Shown: positions 1 to 6,823 of the stretch, piece after piece
Layout of the letters: the number at the start of each line of letters is the position of its first letter
How positions within the stretch are numbered: the stretch's first letter is position 1
Source: Candidatus Galloscillospira stercoripullorum
Lineage (GTDB): Bacteria > Bacillota > Clostridia > Oscillospirales > Oscillospiraceae
Direction of reading: 5' to 3'
Assembly (NCBI GenBank): GCA_018715695.1
Contig: DVLB01000026.1
Coordinates: forward strand, 1-37,251
Length of the DNA: 37,251 nucleotides
The notes under the pieces: model-generated
The model's input: the letters and a program-made list of their open reading frames with translations, nothing else
What the model was told of the DNA's origin: nothing
Database searches by the model: none
Made by a program: the position numbers and the translations under genes

Positions 1-326
1 GAGATGCCGTCCACCGCCTCGGGGCACTCCATGATGGGGAAGCCGATGTTGATGGCGTTGCGGTAGAAGATGCGGGCAAAGCTCTTGGCGATGACGCACT
101 TGACGCCGCAGGCCTTGATGGCCAGCGGGGCGTGCTCCCGGGAGGAGCCGCAGCCGAAGTTCTGGCCGCCCACCACGATGTCCCCCTCCTCCACGGTGGA
201 GGCGAAGGCGGCGTCGATGTCCTCCATGCAGTGGGAGGCCAGGGACTTCTCATCGGGGGCGTTGAGGTAGCGGGCGGGGATGATCACGTCGGTATCCACG
301 TTGTCGCCGTACTTGTAAACTTTCAT
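1..326 (-). CDS. leuD: 3-isopropylmalate dehydratase small subunit (partial)
   Basis: N-terminal 108 codons of LeuD; the rest lies beyond the left edge. LeuD pairs with LeuC to isomerise 2-isopropylmalate to 3-isopropylmalate in cytoplasmic leucine synthesis. The reading begins [20 protein letters not shown], the usual start of the aconitase swivel domain, and contains the family motif [15 protein letters not shown] at about residues 53-67. The ATG at 324-326 is 19 bases after the leuC stop, so the two are co-transcribed as leuC-leuD. The family is usually about 160-165 residues, so roughly a third is missing only because of the window edge. A homoaconitase or methylsuccinate-type small subunit is possible in principle, but the leuC neighbour favours leucine synthesis. 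Confidence 0.93.
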   Translation of the reverse strand, partial: MKVYKYGDNVDTDVIIPARYLNAPDEKSLASHCMEDIDAAFASTVEEGDIVVGGQNFGCGSSREHAPLAIKACGVKCVIAKSFARIFYRNAINIGFPIMECPEAVDGI

Positions 327-345
327 TGCTTTACACCCCCTCTGT

Positions 346-1605
346 TCAAACCGTGGCCGGGTCGGTGACCACGCCGGTGATGGCGGAGGCCGCGGCCACG
401 GCGGGAGAGGCCAGAATGATCATGGAGCTGGTGGGACCCATGCGGCCCACGAAGTTGCGGTTGGTGGTGGAGATGGCCCACTCATTGTCGCTGAGCACGC
501 CCATGTGGCCGCCCAGGCAGGGGCCGCAGGTGGGCGTGGACACGGCGGCGCCGGCTTCGATAAAATCGGCGATGAGGCCCTCGGCCATGGCGTCCAGGTA
601 GATCTGCTGGGTGGCGGGGATGACGATGCAGCGCACCCCGGGGCACACCTTCTTGCCCCGGAGGATGGCAGCGGCCTCCCGCAGGTCCTTGAGTCGGCCG
701 TTGGTGCACGAGCCGATGACCACCTGCTGAATGGGCTTGCCCGCCACCTCGTCCACGGTCTTGGTGTTGGAGGGCAGATGGGGCAGCGCCACGGTGGGCC
801 GCAGGGCGGAGAGGTCGATGGTGATCTCCTGGGCGTACACCGCGTCGGGGTCGGGCTCGAAGACCTGGTAGTCCCGGTCCACCCTGCCCTTGAGGTAGGC
901 CAGGGTCTTTTCGTCCACCGGGAAGATGCCGTTCTTGGCGCCTGCCTCGATGGCCATGTTGCAGATGGTGAAGCGGTCGTCCATCTCCAGGGCGGCCACG
1001 CCCTCCCCGGTGAACTCCAGAGACTGGTAGAGGGCCCCATCCACCCCGATCATGCCGATGAGGTGGAGCACCAGGTCCTTGCCGCTGACGAACGCGCCCA
1101 GCTTGCCCACCAGGTTGACCTTGATGGCCTGGGGCACCTTGAACCAGGCCAGGCCCGTGGCCATGCCGGCGGCCATGTCGGTGGAGCCCACGCCGGTGGA
1201 AAAGGCGCCCAGGGCGCCATATGTACAGGTGTGGGAGTCGGCGCCGATGATGACCTCGCCCGGGGCGGCCAGGCCCTTCTCCGGGATGAGGGCGTGCTCC
1301 ACGCCCATCTGGCCCACGTCGTAGAAGTGAGTGATATGGTAGGCGGAGGCGAAGTCGCGGCAGACGGCGCACAGCTGGGCCGACTTGATGTCCTTACAGG
1401 GGGTGGAATGGTCCAGCACGATGGCGATCTTGTCCCGGTCAAATACCGAGGACAGGCCCGCCTTGTTGAACTCGGTGATGGCCACCGGGGTGGTGATGTC
1501 GTTGCCCAGAACCAGGTCCAGCTTGCCCTCGATCAGCTGTCCGGGGGCCACTTCGGCCAGTCCGGCAGCCCGGGCAAGGATCTTCTGGGTCATGGTCATA
1601 CCCAT
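346..1605 (-). CDS. leuC: 3-isopropylmalate dehydratase large subunit
   Basis: A 419-residue aconitase-family large subunit, the length of the short LeuC/HacA type found in clostridia and archaea. It carries the [4Fe-4S] domain and, with LeuD, catalyses isopropylmalate isomerisation. Visible landmarks are [20 protein letters not shown], the iron-sulfur cysteines in IGSCTNGR and TCGPCLGG, and the C-terminal NRNFVGRMG segment. The open frame continues upstream, but the ATG at 1603-1605 is preferred: AGGAGG lies 9 bases before it and the product starts [12 protein letters not shown] second in-frame ATG is six bases further in. leuD follows at once. The gene diverges from the Crp-like regulator across about 100 bases. 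I saw no T-box leader in front of it. Confidence 0.95.
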   Translation of the reverse strand: MGMTMTQKILARAAGLAEVAPGQLIEGKLDLVLGNDITTPVAITEFNKAGLSSVFDRDKIAIVLDHSTPCKDIKSAQLCAVCRDFASAYHITHFYDVGQMGVEHALIPEKGLAAPGEVIIGADSHTCTYGALGAFSTGVGSTDMAAGMATGLAWFKVPQAIKVNLVGKLGAFVSGKDLVLHLIGMIGVDGALYQSLEFTGEGVAALEMDDRFTICNMAIEAGAKNGIFPVDEKTLAYLKGRVDRDYQVFEPDPDAVYAQEITIDLSALRPTVALPHLPSNTKTVDEVAGKPIQQVVIGSCTNGRLKDLREAAAILRGKKVCPGVRCIVIPATQQIYLDAMAEGLIADFIEAGAAVSTPTCGPCLGGHMGVLSDNEWAISTTNRNFVGRMGPTSSMIILASPAVAAASAITGVVTDPATV

Positions 1606-1651
1606 GGGGGGATCCCTCCTTTTCTTTCCTCCTGCTATTATGGCCAATCCC

Positions 1652-1681
1652 TTGCCAAAAGAATGTAAAGCATGATACAAT
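1652..1681 (+). promoter_or_regulatory. Probable sigma-A promoter of the Crp-like regulator
   Basis: TTGCCA at 1652-1657 and TACAAT at 1676-1681 are separated by 18 bases. The start codon follows at 1709, behind the ribosome site GGGAGGTG at 1696-1703. No equally good promoter for leuC could be picked out on the other strand, although its CATAAT-like element near 1636-1641 is a weak candidate. Confidence 0.55.
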
Positions 1682-1708
1682 AAGAAAAAACAGCCGGGAG
1701 GTGAGCGG

Positions 1709-2317
1709 ATGGATACCTGGGCGCTGCTGGCGGAGGGCCGCACCCCACAGCTCTGCCCGCCGGGGCAGATGATCTACCTGCAAGGCACGGAGGCCGAGCA
1801 GTTCTATTACATCAAATCTGGCACGGTCAAGTGCTTCATCAGCTCGGAAAACGGGGACGAGCGCACCCTCACCCTCCATCGCAGCGGTGAGCTGATCGGA
1901 GAGGCCGCCTTTTTCGACGGACAGCCCAGGATCTCCTCGGCTGTGGCGGTGACGGCGTGCCAGCTGGTCTCGGTAAACCGGGAGCGGCTTTATGAGATCT
2001 TCTCCAAGCACCCCGACCTGGCCATGGCCATGCTGGAATACCTGGCCAAGACGGTGCGGCTGCTCTCCATCCATGTGGACGGCGCCTTCCTCCAGGCCAA
2101 GGAGCGCATCGTCCGCCACCTGCTCTCTCTCACCCCCGACCAGAAGGGACTGCTCCACTGCACCCACGAGGAGATCGGCTCCGCCGTGGGCGTGAGCCGG
2201 GTGACGGTGAGCCGGGTGCTCAACGACTTGGCCCGGCAGGGTCTGCTGGAGACCCGGTACCGGGCGGTCCGGCTGCTGGACGCCGGCACCCTGTCCCGGA
2301 TCGCGGCGGCGGAGTAA
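1709..2317 (+). CDS. Crp/Fnr-family transcriptional regulator
   Basis: A 202-residue cytoplasmic DNA-binding regulator. Residues about 15-110 form the cyclic-nucleotide-binding-like beta barrel ([36 protein letters not shown]). A long dimer helix follows, then a C-terminal winged helix-turn-helix at about 145-190, where [21 protein letters not shown] is the recognition unit. The cysteines do not form an Fnr-like N-terminal iron-sulfur cluster motif, so oxygen sensing is not supported and the ligand is unknown. ATG at 1709 has a good GGGAGGTG ribosome site. It is divergent from leuCD and followed by a hairpin terminator, so it is a single-gene unit. Control of leuCD by this protein is possible from position alone but unproven. 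Confidence 0.9.
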   Translation: MDTWALLAEGRTPQLCPPGQMIYLQGTEAEQFYYIKSGTVKCFISSENGDERTLTLHRSGELIGEAAFFDGQPRISSAVAVTACQLVSVNRERLYEIFSKHPDLAMAMLEYLAKTVRLLSIHVDGAFLQAKERIVRHLLSLTPDQKGLLHCTHEEIGSAVGVSRVTVSRVLNDLARQGLLETRYRAVRLLDAGTLSRIAAAE

Positions 2318-2339
2318 GCGGGACACGGAGGAACAAGGG

Positions 2340-2376
2340 GCGGCGGAGCCATATGCTCCGCCGCTCCCTTTTGTTT
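2340..2376 (+). terminator. Rho-independent terminator after the Crp-like gene
   Basis: A perfect 10-bp stem, GCGGCGGAGC (2340-2349) with GCTCCGCCGC (2355-2364), closes a 5-base loop. A T-rich run, TCCCTTTTGTTTCTT, follows in the plus direction. It sits between the convergent Crp-like and spoIVA genes. The minus-strand T run is poor, so it mainly serves the plus-strand gene. Confidence 0.75.
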
Positions 2377-2387
2377 CTTAGCTTTTA

Positions 2388-3866
2388 TCAAAGGATGATG
2401 CAGATCAGGCCGCCGGACCCCTCGTTGATGATGCGGGTAAGGGTCTCCTGAAGCTTGACGCGGGCGTCCTCCGGCATCCGCAGCAGCTTGGTGTGCAGAT
2501 CCTCGCTGACCAGCTCGTGGAAGGATTTTCCGAAGATGTTGGACTGCCAGATGGCCTTGGTGTCCCCCTCGAACTCCTGGAGCAGGTAGTTGATCATCTC
2601 CTCGGACTGCTTCTCGTTGCCCACGATGGGCGAGACCTCGGTCTCGATGTCCGCCCGGATCATGTGGATGCTGGGGGCGGAGGCCTTCAGGCGCACGCCG
2701 TAGCGTCCTCCCTGCTTGACGATCTCCGGCTCCTCCAGGGCCAGCTCGTCGGTGTTGGGGATGACGATGCCATACCCCTTCTCCTTCACGTCGGAAAGGG
2801 CCTGGGCCACCTTGTCGTACTCCCGCTTCACCTCCGAGAGCTCGGTGAGCAGGCCCATAAGGTCCCCGTCGTCCCGGATGGAGAAGCCGGACTGCTCCGA
2901 GATGGTGTCGTAGAACAGGCTGCGGGGCAGCTCCAGCGCCGCCGTGGCCACACCGGTACCCAGGCTGATGCCGGTGATCCTGACGTCGGAGACGCTTTCA
3001 CATTGACCGATGGCGTCCATGGCGCCGTCCACGTCCCGGATCCGGTGCATCCCGGCGGCGCCGGAGCGGATGGCGGCGTAGAGGCCGCTCTTGATGGGAT
3101 GGTCGTAGGGCAGCGCATCCACCCAGGGCGGCAGGAACAGGTCCAGCTCCTTGAGCGGGAACTCATAGAGCACGCCCCGGATGATGCCCGTGACCGCCTC
3201 CTCGTCCAGCTCCAGGCAGTTGACGGCCACGCAGGTCACGTCATAGCGGGAGGCCAGATCGGCGCGGATGGCCTGGGTACGCTCCGAGGACGGGTGGGCG
3301 GAGTTGACCACCACCAGGAACGGCTTTCCCAACTCCTTGAGTTCGGTGATGACCCGCTCCTCCGCCTCCAGGTACTCCTCCCGGGGAATGTCGGTGATGG
3401 AGCCGTCGGTGGTGATGACGATGCCGATGGTGGAGTGCTCGGCGATGACCTTGCGGGTGCCGATCTCGGCGGCCTCGGTCATGGGGATCTCCTGCTCGAA
3501 CCAGGGGGTGGTCACCATACGGGGCATGTCGTTTTCCAGAGAGCCCACAGCCCCCGGCACCATATAGCCCACGCAGTCGATAAGCCGCACGGAGAAGCGA
3601 GCGCCGTCCTCCATGGTGACCTCCACCGCTTCCTCCGGCACGAACTTGGGCTCCGCCGTCATGATGGTCCTGCCGGAGCCGCTCTGGGGCAGCTCATCCC
3701 TGGCCCGCTCCCGCCGGTAAACATTCTCGATGTTGGGAATGACCAGCGTCTCCATAAACCGCTTGATGAAGGTGGATTTTCCTGTTCTCACCGGCCCCAC
3801 CACGCCGATATAGATATCGCCCTGCGTGCGCTGGGCAATATCCTCATAGATCCTGCGCTGTTCCAA
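2388..3866 (-). CDS. spoIVA: Stage IV sporulation protein A, coat morphogenetic ATPase
   Basis: SpoIVA polymerises on the outer forespore membrane using ATP and forms the basement layer of the spore coat; cortex assembly also depends on it. The product is 492 residues, the same as Bacillus SpoIVA. It has a Walker A loop GPVRTGKS at 24-31, the SGSGRTIMTAEPKFVP region at about 62-77 that carries the sensor threonines, a Walker B-type LIDCVGY with Asp97, and the typical C-terminal end GGLICIIL. I chose the TTG at 3864-3866: GAGGAGG lies 8 bases upstream and the start MEQRRIYEDIAQRT matches the family; the frame upstream of it is not SpoIVA-like. It lies downstream of sipL, after a terminator and behind its own sigma-E-type promoter. 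Confidence 0.97.
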   Translation of the reverse strand: MEQRRIYEDIAQRTQGDIYIGVVGPVRTGKSTFIKRFMETLVIPNIENVYRRERARDELPQSGSGRTIMTAEPKFVPEEAVEVTMEDGARFSVRLIDCVGYMVPGAVGSLENDMPRMVTTPWFEQEIPMTEAAEIGTRKVIAEHSTIGIVITTDGSITDIPREEYLEAEERVITELKELGKPFLVVVNSAHPSSERTQAIRADLASRYDVTCVAVNCLELDEEAVTGIIRGVLYEFPLKELDLFLPPWVDALPYDHPIKSGLYAAIRSGAAGMHRIRDVDGAMDAIGQCESVSDVRITGISLGTGVATAALELPRSLFYDTISEQSGFSIRDDGDLMGLLTELSEVKREYDKVAQALSDVKEKGYGIVIPNTDELALEEPEIVKQGGRYGVRLKASAPSIHMIRADIETEVSPIVGNEKQSEEMINYLLQEFEGDTKAIWQSNIFGKSFHELVSEDLHTKLLRMPEDARVKLQETLTRIINEGSGGLICIIL

Positions 3867-3918
3867 TTCTGACTCCTCCTCACGGACGTTTCGCTCGGCA
3901 AGCCCGGCTTTCTCTACA

Positions 3919-3948
3919 TAGGTATGGGGATAAGCCGTGGAATATGCC
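3919..3948 (-). promoter_or_regulatory. Sigma-E-type promoter of spoIVA
   Basis: On the minus strand GGCATATT (3941-3948) and CATACCTA (3919-3926) are separated by 14 bases. This fits the mother-cell sigma-E pattern (-35 near GKMATATT, -10 near CATACAMT, about 14 bases apart). It is about 50 bases in front of the spoIVA TTG and just downstream of the sipL terminator. spoIVA is a known sigma-E gene in Bacillus, which supports the assignment. Confidence 0.75.
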
Positions 3949-3970
3949 ACAAAATCCCCCGCGCCAGCCC

Positions 3971-4007
3971 ACAAAAGGACCGGACGACAAATATTGCCGT
4001 CCGGTCC
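3971..4007 (-). terminator. Rho-independent terminator of sipL
   Basis: On the minus strand GGACCGGACG (4007-3998) pairs perfectly with CGTCCGGTCC (3986-3977) around an 11-base loop and is followed by TTTTGT (3976-3971). It begins about ten bases after the sipL stop and separates sipL from the spoIVA promoter. Confidence 0.85.
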
Positions 4008-4017
4008 TCAAAGTTTT

Positions 4018-5532
4018 TTACCTGCTTCTGGGGATCAGCAGGAGCCGTCCGTTCAGGCTCTCCCCCTCCGAGAGCTCATTTGCCCGGAGAATATCCGCGG
4101 TGGTGGTCCGGTAGCTCTTGGCCACATCCCACAGCCGCTCCCGGCCCATCACCCGGAGCACGATGGAAGGAACCTGCCCGGCAGCGGTCTCCTCCTCCTC
4201 CCCCGTCTGCACATCGGACACCGCCGAGAGCTCCTCGGTGCGGTAGGCCATATAGCTCAGGTCAACATCCAGCCTTATCTCAAGCCCTCCGGTGGTGGGA
4301 GTGGCGGACACCGCCGCCGGAAGCTGACACCGGCACGCGCACAGAGCGCCGGAGGGCAGCTCCGCGGGACAGGTCACCGGGATGGTGCGGGTGACGGCGA
4401 TGACCTTGCCGTCCTCCCCCTCGCAGAGCATAGAGACCGCCGCTTCTGCGGCAAAGACGACCCGGTCTCCCTCCCTGTTGATGTCGACGCCGCTCACCGC
4501 AGCCCAGGCGTCCAGCACCCCCTTGGTCAGCTCCTCCGTCTCCACGATCTCCCGGACGGACTGGTGCTTCACCCCCTGCTCCTCCAAACGGCACAGAGCG
4601 AGGGGGGCGAACTCCACGTTGAGCGGGACTGCGGTGCTGTAAAGATCGGTCAGCAGCTCCAGGGTGCGGCTCTCCCGCACCACCACCTGGGCCAGCATCT
4701 CCATCGTCACGGACAGCTCGCCGCTCTCCAGGGCGCAGGAGAGGCAGGTGAGCTGAACGTCCAGGGAGCAGTGGGCCTCTTCCCCCACCCCCGTCACCTC
4801 CATGATCTGAGAAAAAGGAAGCTGGTGGCTGGCGGCAAGCACCTGGCCCTGGGACGTGCGGCAGAGGATCTGGAGGTCTGCCCGGCCCTTGAAGATCAGC
4901 TTGTTGCCGATGATCTTGGACTCATTGCAGTGGAGGGAGGCTCTGCTGTGGAGCAGGGCGCTGACCTCCTGCTGGTCGGACGGCAGCGGCAGGGTGTCGG
5001 AAAACGTAAAGGGTTTTTCCTGCACAGATACGACCACATAAGTATCGCGGCTCTCCCGCAGCTGCTGGAGGCCGCTGAGGGCGTGTTCTCCGGCGCCGGT
5101 ACAGAAGGCGAGCTGGGCAGGCGCGTAAGCGCGCACGGAAAGGATCAGGTTGACTCTGGTCAGCACCTTTCTGGAGTTGAGGGCCCGGGTATCCGCGCTC
5201 TGGGCCTGGGCCTCCGCGCAGACGAGACAGCTTCCGGCAACGCCCGGCGCGTCTACCGTACAGCGAAACGGGATGTTCACCTCCATGTGCTGGAGGGGGC
5301 CCTCTCCTTCGGGCAGATAGAGCACGCCGCACCGGACACAGCCGGATATGAGCACACTGCCCTCCTGGACCTCACGGCTCTTGAGCAGCACGTTGGGACA
5401 GGTGTGCACGATCTGAAGAATATCCGGGCAGGTGTCCGGGACGATCATCTCCATGGTCTCCTCATGGGGGACCACGGTGTCCAGGACGGTATTGAAACAG
5501 CTGATTTGGTTGCGGTCAAGTTCCAGTTCCAT
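4018..5532 (-). CDS. sipL: SipL-like SPOCS (DUF3794)/LysM sporulation protein
   Basis: A 504-residue protein made of repeated DUF3794/SPOCS beta domains (about 35-120, 190-275 and 330-410) and a C-terminal LysM-type domain (about 457-504, RERLWDVAKSYRTTTADILRANEL). This architecture is that of Clostridioides difficile SipL, whose LysM domain binds SpoIVA and is needed for coat localisation. The ATG at 5530-5532 has AGGAG 9 bases upstream; the longer in-frame start at 5571 lacks this support. There is no signal peptide, as expected for a mother-cell cytosolic coat protein. The gene lies between spoVM and spoIVA, with its own sigma-E-type promoter in front and a terminator behind. SPOCS proteins also occur in other spore proteins, but context and LysM make SipL the best call. 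Confidence 0.9.
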   Translation of the reverse strand: MELELDRNQISCFNTVLDTVVPHEETMEMIVPDTCPDILQIVHTCPNVLLKSREVQEGSVLISGCVRCGVLYLPEGEGPLQHMEVNIPFRCTVDAPGVAGSCLVCAEAQAQSADTRALNSRKVLTRVNLILSVRAYAPAQLAFCTGAGEHALSGLQQLRESRDTYVVVSVQEKPFTFSDTLPLPSDQQEVSALLHSRASLHCNESKIIGNKLIFKGRADLQILCRTSQGQVLAASHQLPFSQIMEVTGVGEEAHCSLDVQLTCLSCALESGELSVTMEMLAQVVVRESRTLELLTDLYSTAVPLNVEFAPLALCRLEEQGVKHQSVREIVETEELTKGVLDAWAAVSGVDINREGDRVVFAAEAAVSMLCEGEDGKVIAVTRTIPVTCPAELPSGALCACRCQLPAAVSATPTTGGLEIRLDVDLSYMAYRTEELSAVSDVQTGEEEETAAGQVPSIVLRVMGRERLWDVAKSYRTTTADILRANELSEGESLNGRLLLIPRSR

Positions 5533-5579
5533 AGCATTCCACTCCTTGTACAGGCACTCCGGGCCCTTCATGCTAGAGA

Positions 5580-5609
5580 ACTATATGTGCCGGGAACGGC
5601 TGATATGTC
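5580..5609 (-). promoter_or_regulatory. Sigma-E-type promoter of sipL
   Basis: On the minus strand GACATATC (5609-5602) and CATATAGT (5587-5580) are separated by 14 bases, the same geometry as the spoIVA promoter. The -35 element overlaps the stop codon of spoVM. The sipL ATG is about 48 bases downstream of the -10 element. Confidence 0.65.
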
Positions 5610-5679
5610 ACCGCAGGCCAAAAATCGTCCGCAGGATGCCCCGCAAAGCCTTGGGGGATTTTACCACCACGATCTTCAC
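5608..5679 (-). CDS. spoVM: SpoVM-like amphipathic coat-anchor peptide (23 aa)
   Basis: A 23-codon gene too short for most gene finders. The peptide MKIVVVKSPKALRGILRTIF ends GLR. From memory, Bacillus SpoVM begins MKFYTIKLPKFLGGIVRAML; the two share about ten positions, including Lys7, Pro9, Lys10, Leu12, Gly14, Ile15 and Arg17. Pro9 is important for SpoVM localisation. SpoVM is an amphipathic helix that recognises the convex forespore membrane and anchors SpoIVA. Start is GTG at 5677-5679, with AAGGAG 8 bases upstream; it shares GTGA with the stop of the 58-codon gene, implying translational coupling. In Bacillus, spoVM follows prkC-rsgA-rpe-thiN, so its place after rsgA here is syntenic. 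It is followed by sipL and spoIVA, its functional partners. Confidence 0.88.
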   Translation of the reverse strand: MKIVVVKSPKALRGILRTIFGLR

Positions 5680-5852
5680 TCGCTCATCTCCTTGTCATCA
5701 AAAAATTTTACCGCCCACGCCCGGCCCCGAAGCCCCAGCAAGGCACCGGCTGCCAGCATGAGAACGCTGCCCGGGAAGAACAACACGGCGCCGACGGCCG
5801 CACAGGCCGCTGTGCCGTAGAGGTACTTCCGCGGGATCTTAGGCAAATTCAT
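5676..5852 (-). CDS. Small membrane protein, 58 aa, coupled to spoVM
   Basis: Unrecognised 58-residue protein. A basic N-terminus (MNLPKIPRKYLYG) leads into one long hydrophobic stretch at about 13-41 (a membrane helix or hairpin) and a charged tail ending DDKEMSE. The tail codons AAGGAGATG also supply the ribosome site of spoVM, and the two genes overlap by four bases (GTGA). The ATG at 5850-5852 has AAGGAGG upstream, but at a long 12-base spacing and inside the 3' arm of a strong hairpin. In Bacillus the same place between rsgA and spoVM holds rpe and thiN, so this is a lineage-specific substitution. A role in forespore membrane or coat assembly is inference from position only. The longer upstream frame runs through the hairpin and is not convincing. 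Confidence 0.72.
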   Translation of the reverse strand: MNLPKIPRKYLYGTAACAAVGAVLFFPGSVLMLAAGALLGLRGRAWAVKFFDDKEMSE

Positions 5853-5853
5853 G

Positions 5854-5913
5854 ATAAAAGGCCGCCTCCTTCCGCTCTGGCGTCTAAACCAGTATACGCG
5901 GAGGAAGGCGGCC
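5854..5913 (-). terminator. Terminator-like hairpin after rsgA that buries the next ribosome site
   Basis: On the minus strand the arms 5913-5898 and 5875-5860 pair at 14 of 16 positions. An inner CTGG/CCAG stem sits between them, and TTTTAT follows (5859-5854). It lies after the rsgA stop, so it can act as a terminator. The ribosome site AAGGAGG of the 58-codon gene is part of the 3' arm, so full-length transcripts would hide it. Confidence 0.75.
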
Positions 5914-5929
5914 TGTGCCGTATCAAGTA

Positions 5930-6823
5930 TCAGGTTTTTTTGTGTTCCCACTGCCGGTATTCCGCCGCGCGCTGGTACAGGCGGACGTAACTCTCATGCC
6001 GGCTGCGGGGGATCTCCCCGGCAGCCACCGCCTCCAGAACGGCGCACCCCTTCTCCTTGCGGTGGGAGCAGCCTACAAAGCGGCAGCTGTCCAGATAGGG
6101 TCTGAATTCCCGGAAGCACCTGGCCAGCAGCTCTGTCCCCCCGGTCTCCAGTCCGTCCGTATCAAAGGAGGAAAACCCGGGCGTATCCGCTACCACCGCG
6201 CCGTCCCGGAGCCGGAAAAGTTCCACATGGCGGGTGGTATGCCGGCCGCGGCCCAGCTTCTCGCTCACGTCGCCGACGGCCAGGCGCAGCCGCGCCTCCA
6301 GCGCGTTGAGAAGGCTGGATTTGCCCACGCCGGAGTTGCCGGTAAAGGCGGTGGTCTTTCCCCGCAGCAGCTGCCCCAGGGTCTCGATGCCCTCGCCGGT
6401 CTCGGCGCTCACCAGCAGGGTGGGAAAGCCCGCGGCATGGTAGATGTCATAGAGCGCTCCCCCCTGCTCCAGGTCGTTCTTATTGATGCAGATGACGCTC
6501 TCGCACCCCTTGGACTCCGCCAGGGCGGTGGCCCGGTCGATGAGGAAGGGGTCGGTGACAGGGGTGGCGCAGGAGGCCACGATGACCAGCTGATCGATAT
6601 TGGCCACCGCGGGGCGCTGAAACTCATTTTTCCGGGGCAGGATCTCGTCCAGCATCCCGCTCCCATTCCCAAGGTCGGTGAAGCGGACCCGGTCCCCCAC
6701 CAGAGGCGAGATCCCCGCGTGGCGGAACTTTCCTCTTCCCCGGCAGGCGACGGGGGAACTGCCGTCACCGGCGTCCACATAGTAAAAGCCGCTGAGGGCT
6801 TTCATGATGAGCCCTTCACCCAT
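5930..6823 (-). CDS. rsgA: Ribosome small-subunit-dependent GTPase A
   Basis: A 297-residue circularly permuted GTPase that helps late 30S ribosome maturation. An OB-fold covers about 10-65. The GTPase motifs appear in permuted order: NKND (114-117), GNSGVGKS (162-169), DTPG (213-216). A zinc site follows in the classic pattern Cys247-x4-Cys252-x-His254-x5-Cys260. The ATG at 6821-6823 overlaps the prkC stop (TGATG); GGAG lies 8 bases upstream. An ATG six codons further in is an alternative. Position after rlmN-prpC-prkC matches Bacillus, where RsgA (CpgA/YloQ) is a PrkC substrate. A terminator-like hairpin follows the gene. Confidence 0.96.
   Translation of the reverse strand: MGEGLIMKALSGFYYVDAGDGSSPVACRGRGKFRHAGISPLVGDRVRFTDLGNGSGMLDEILPRKNEFQRPAVANIDQLVIVASCATPVTDPFLIDRATALAESKGCESVICINKNDLEQGGALYDIYHAAGFPTLLVSAETGEGIETLGQLLRGKTTAFTGNSGVGKSSLLNALEARLRLAVGDVSEKLGRGRHTTRHVELFRLRDGAVVADTPGFSSFDTDGLETGGTELLARCFREFRPYLDSCRFVGCSHRKEKGCAVLEAVAAGEIPRSRHESYVRLYQRAAEYRQWEHKKT

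Noticed and set aside
1606-1708. Possible T-box or leucine attenuator before leuC
   Set aside because: Only about 100 bases separate leuC from the divergent regulator, with no T-box consensus, no Leu-codon leader peptide and no terminator/antiterminator pair.
3937-5820. A 627-codon open frame on the plus strand opposite sipL and spoVM
   Set aside because: It is the antisense shadow of GC-rich genes: His/Gly/Gln/Leu-rich composition, no family resemblance, no ribosome site, and the opposite strand encodes recognised proteins.
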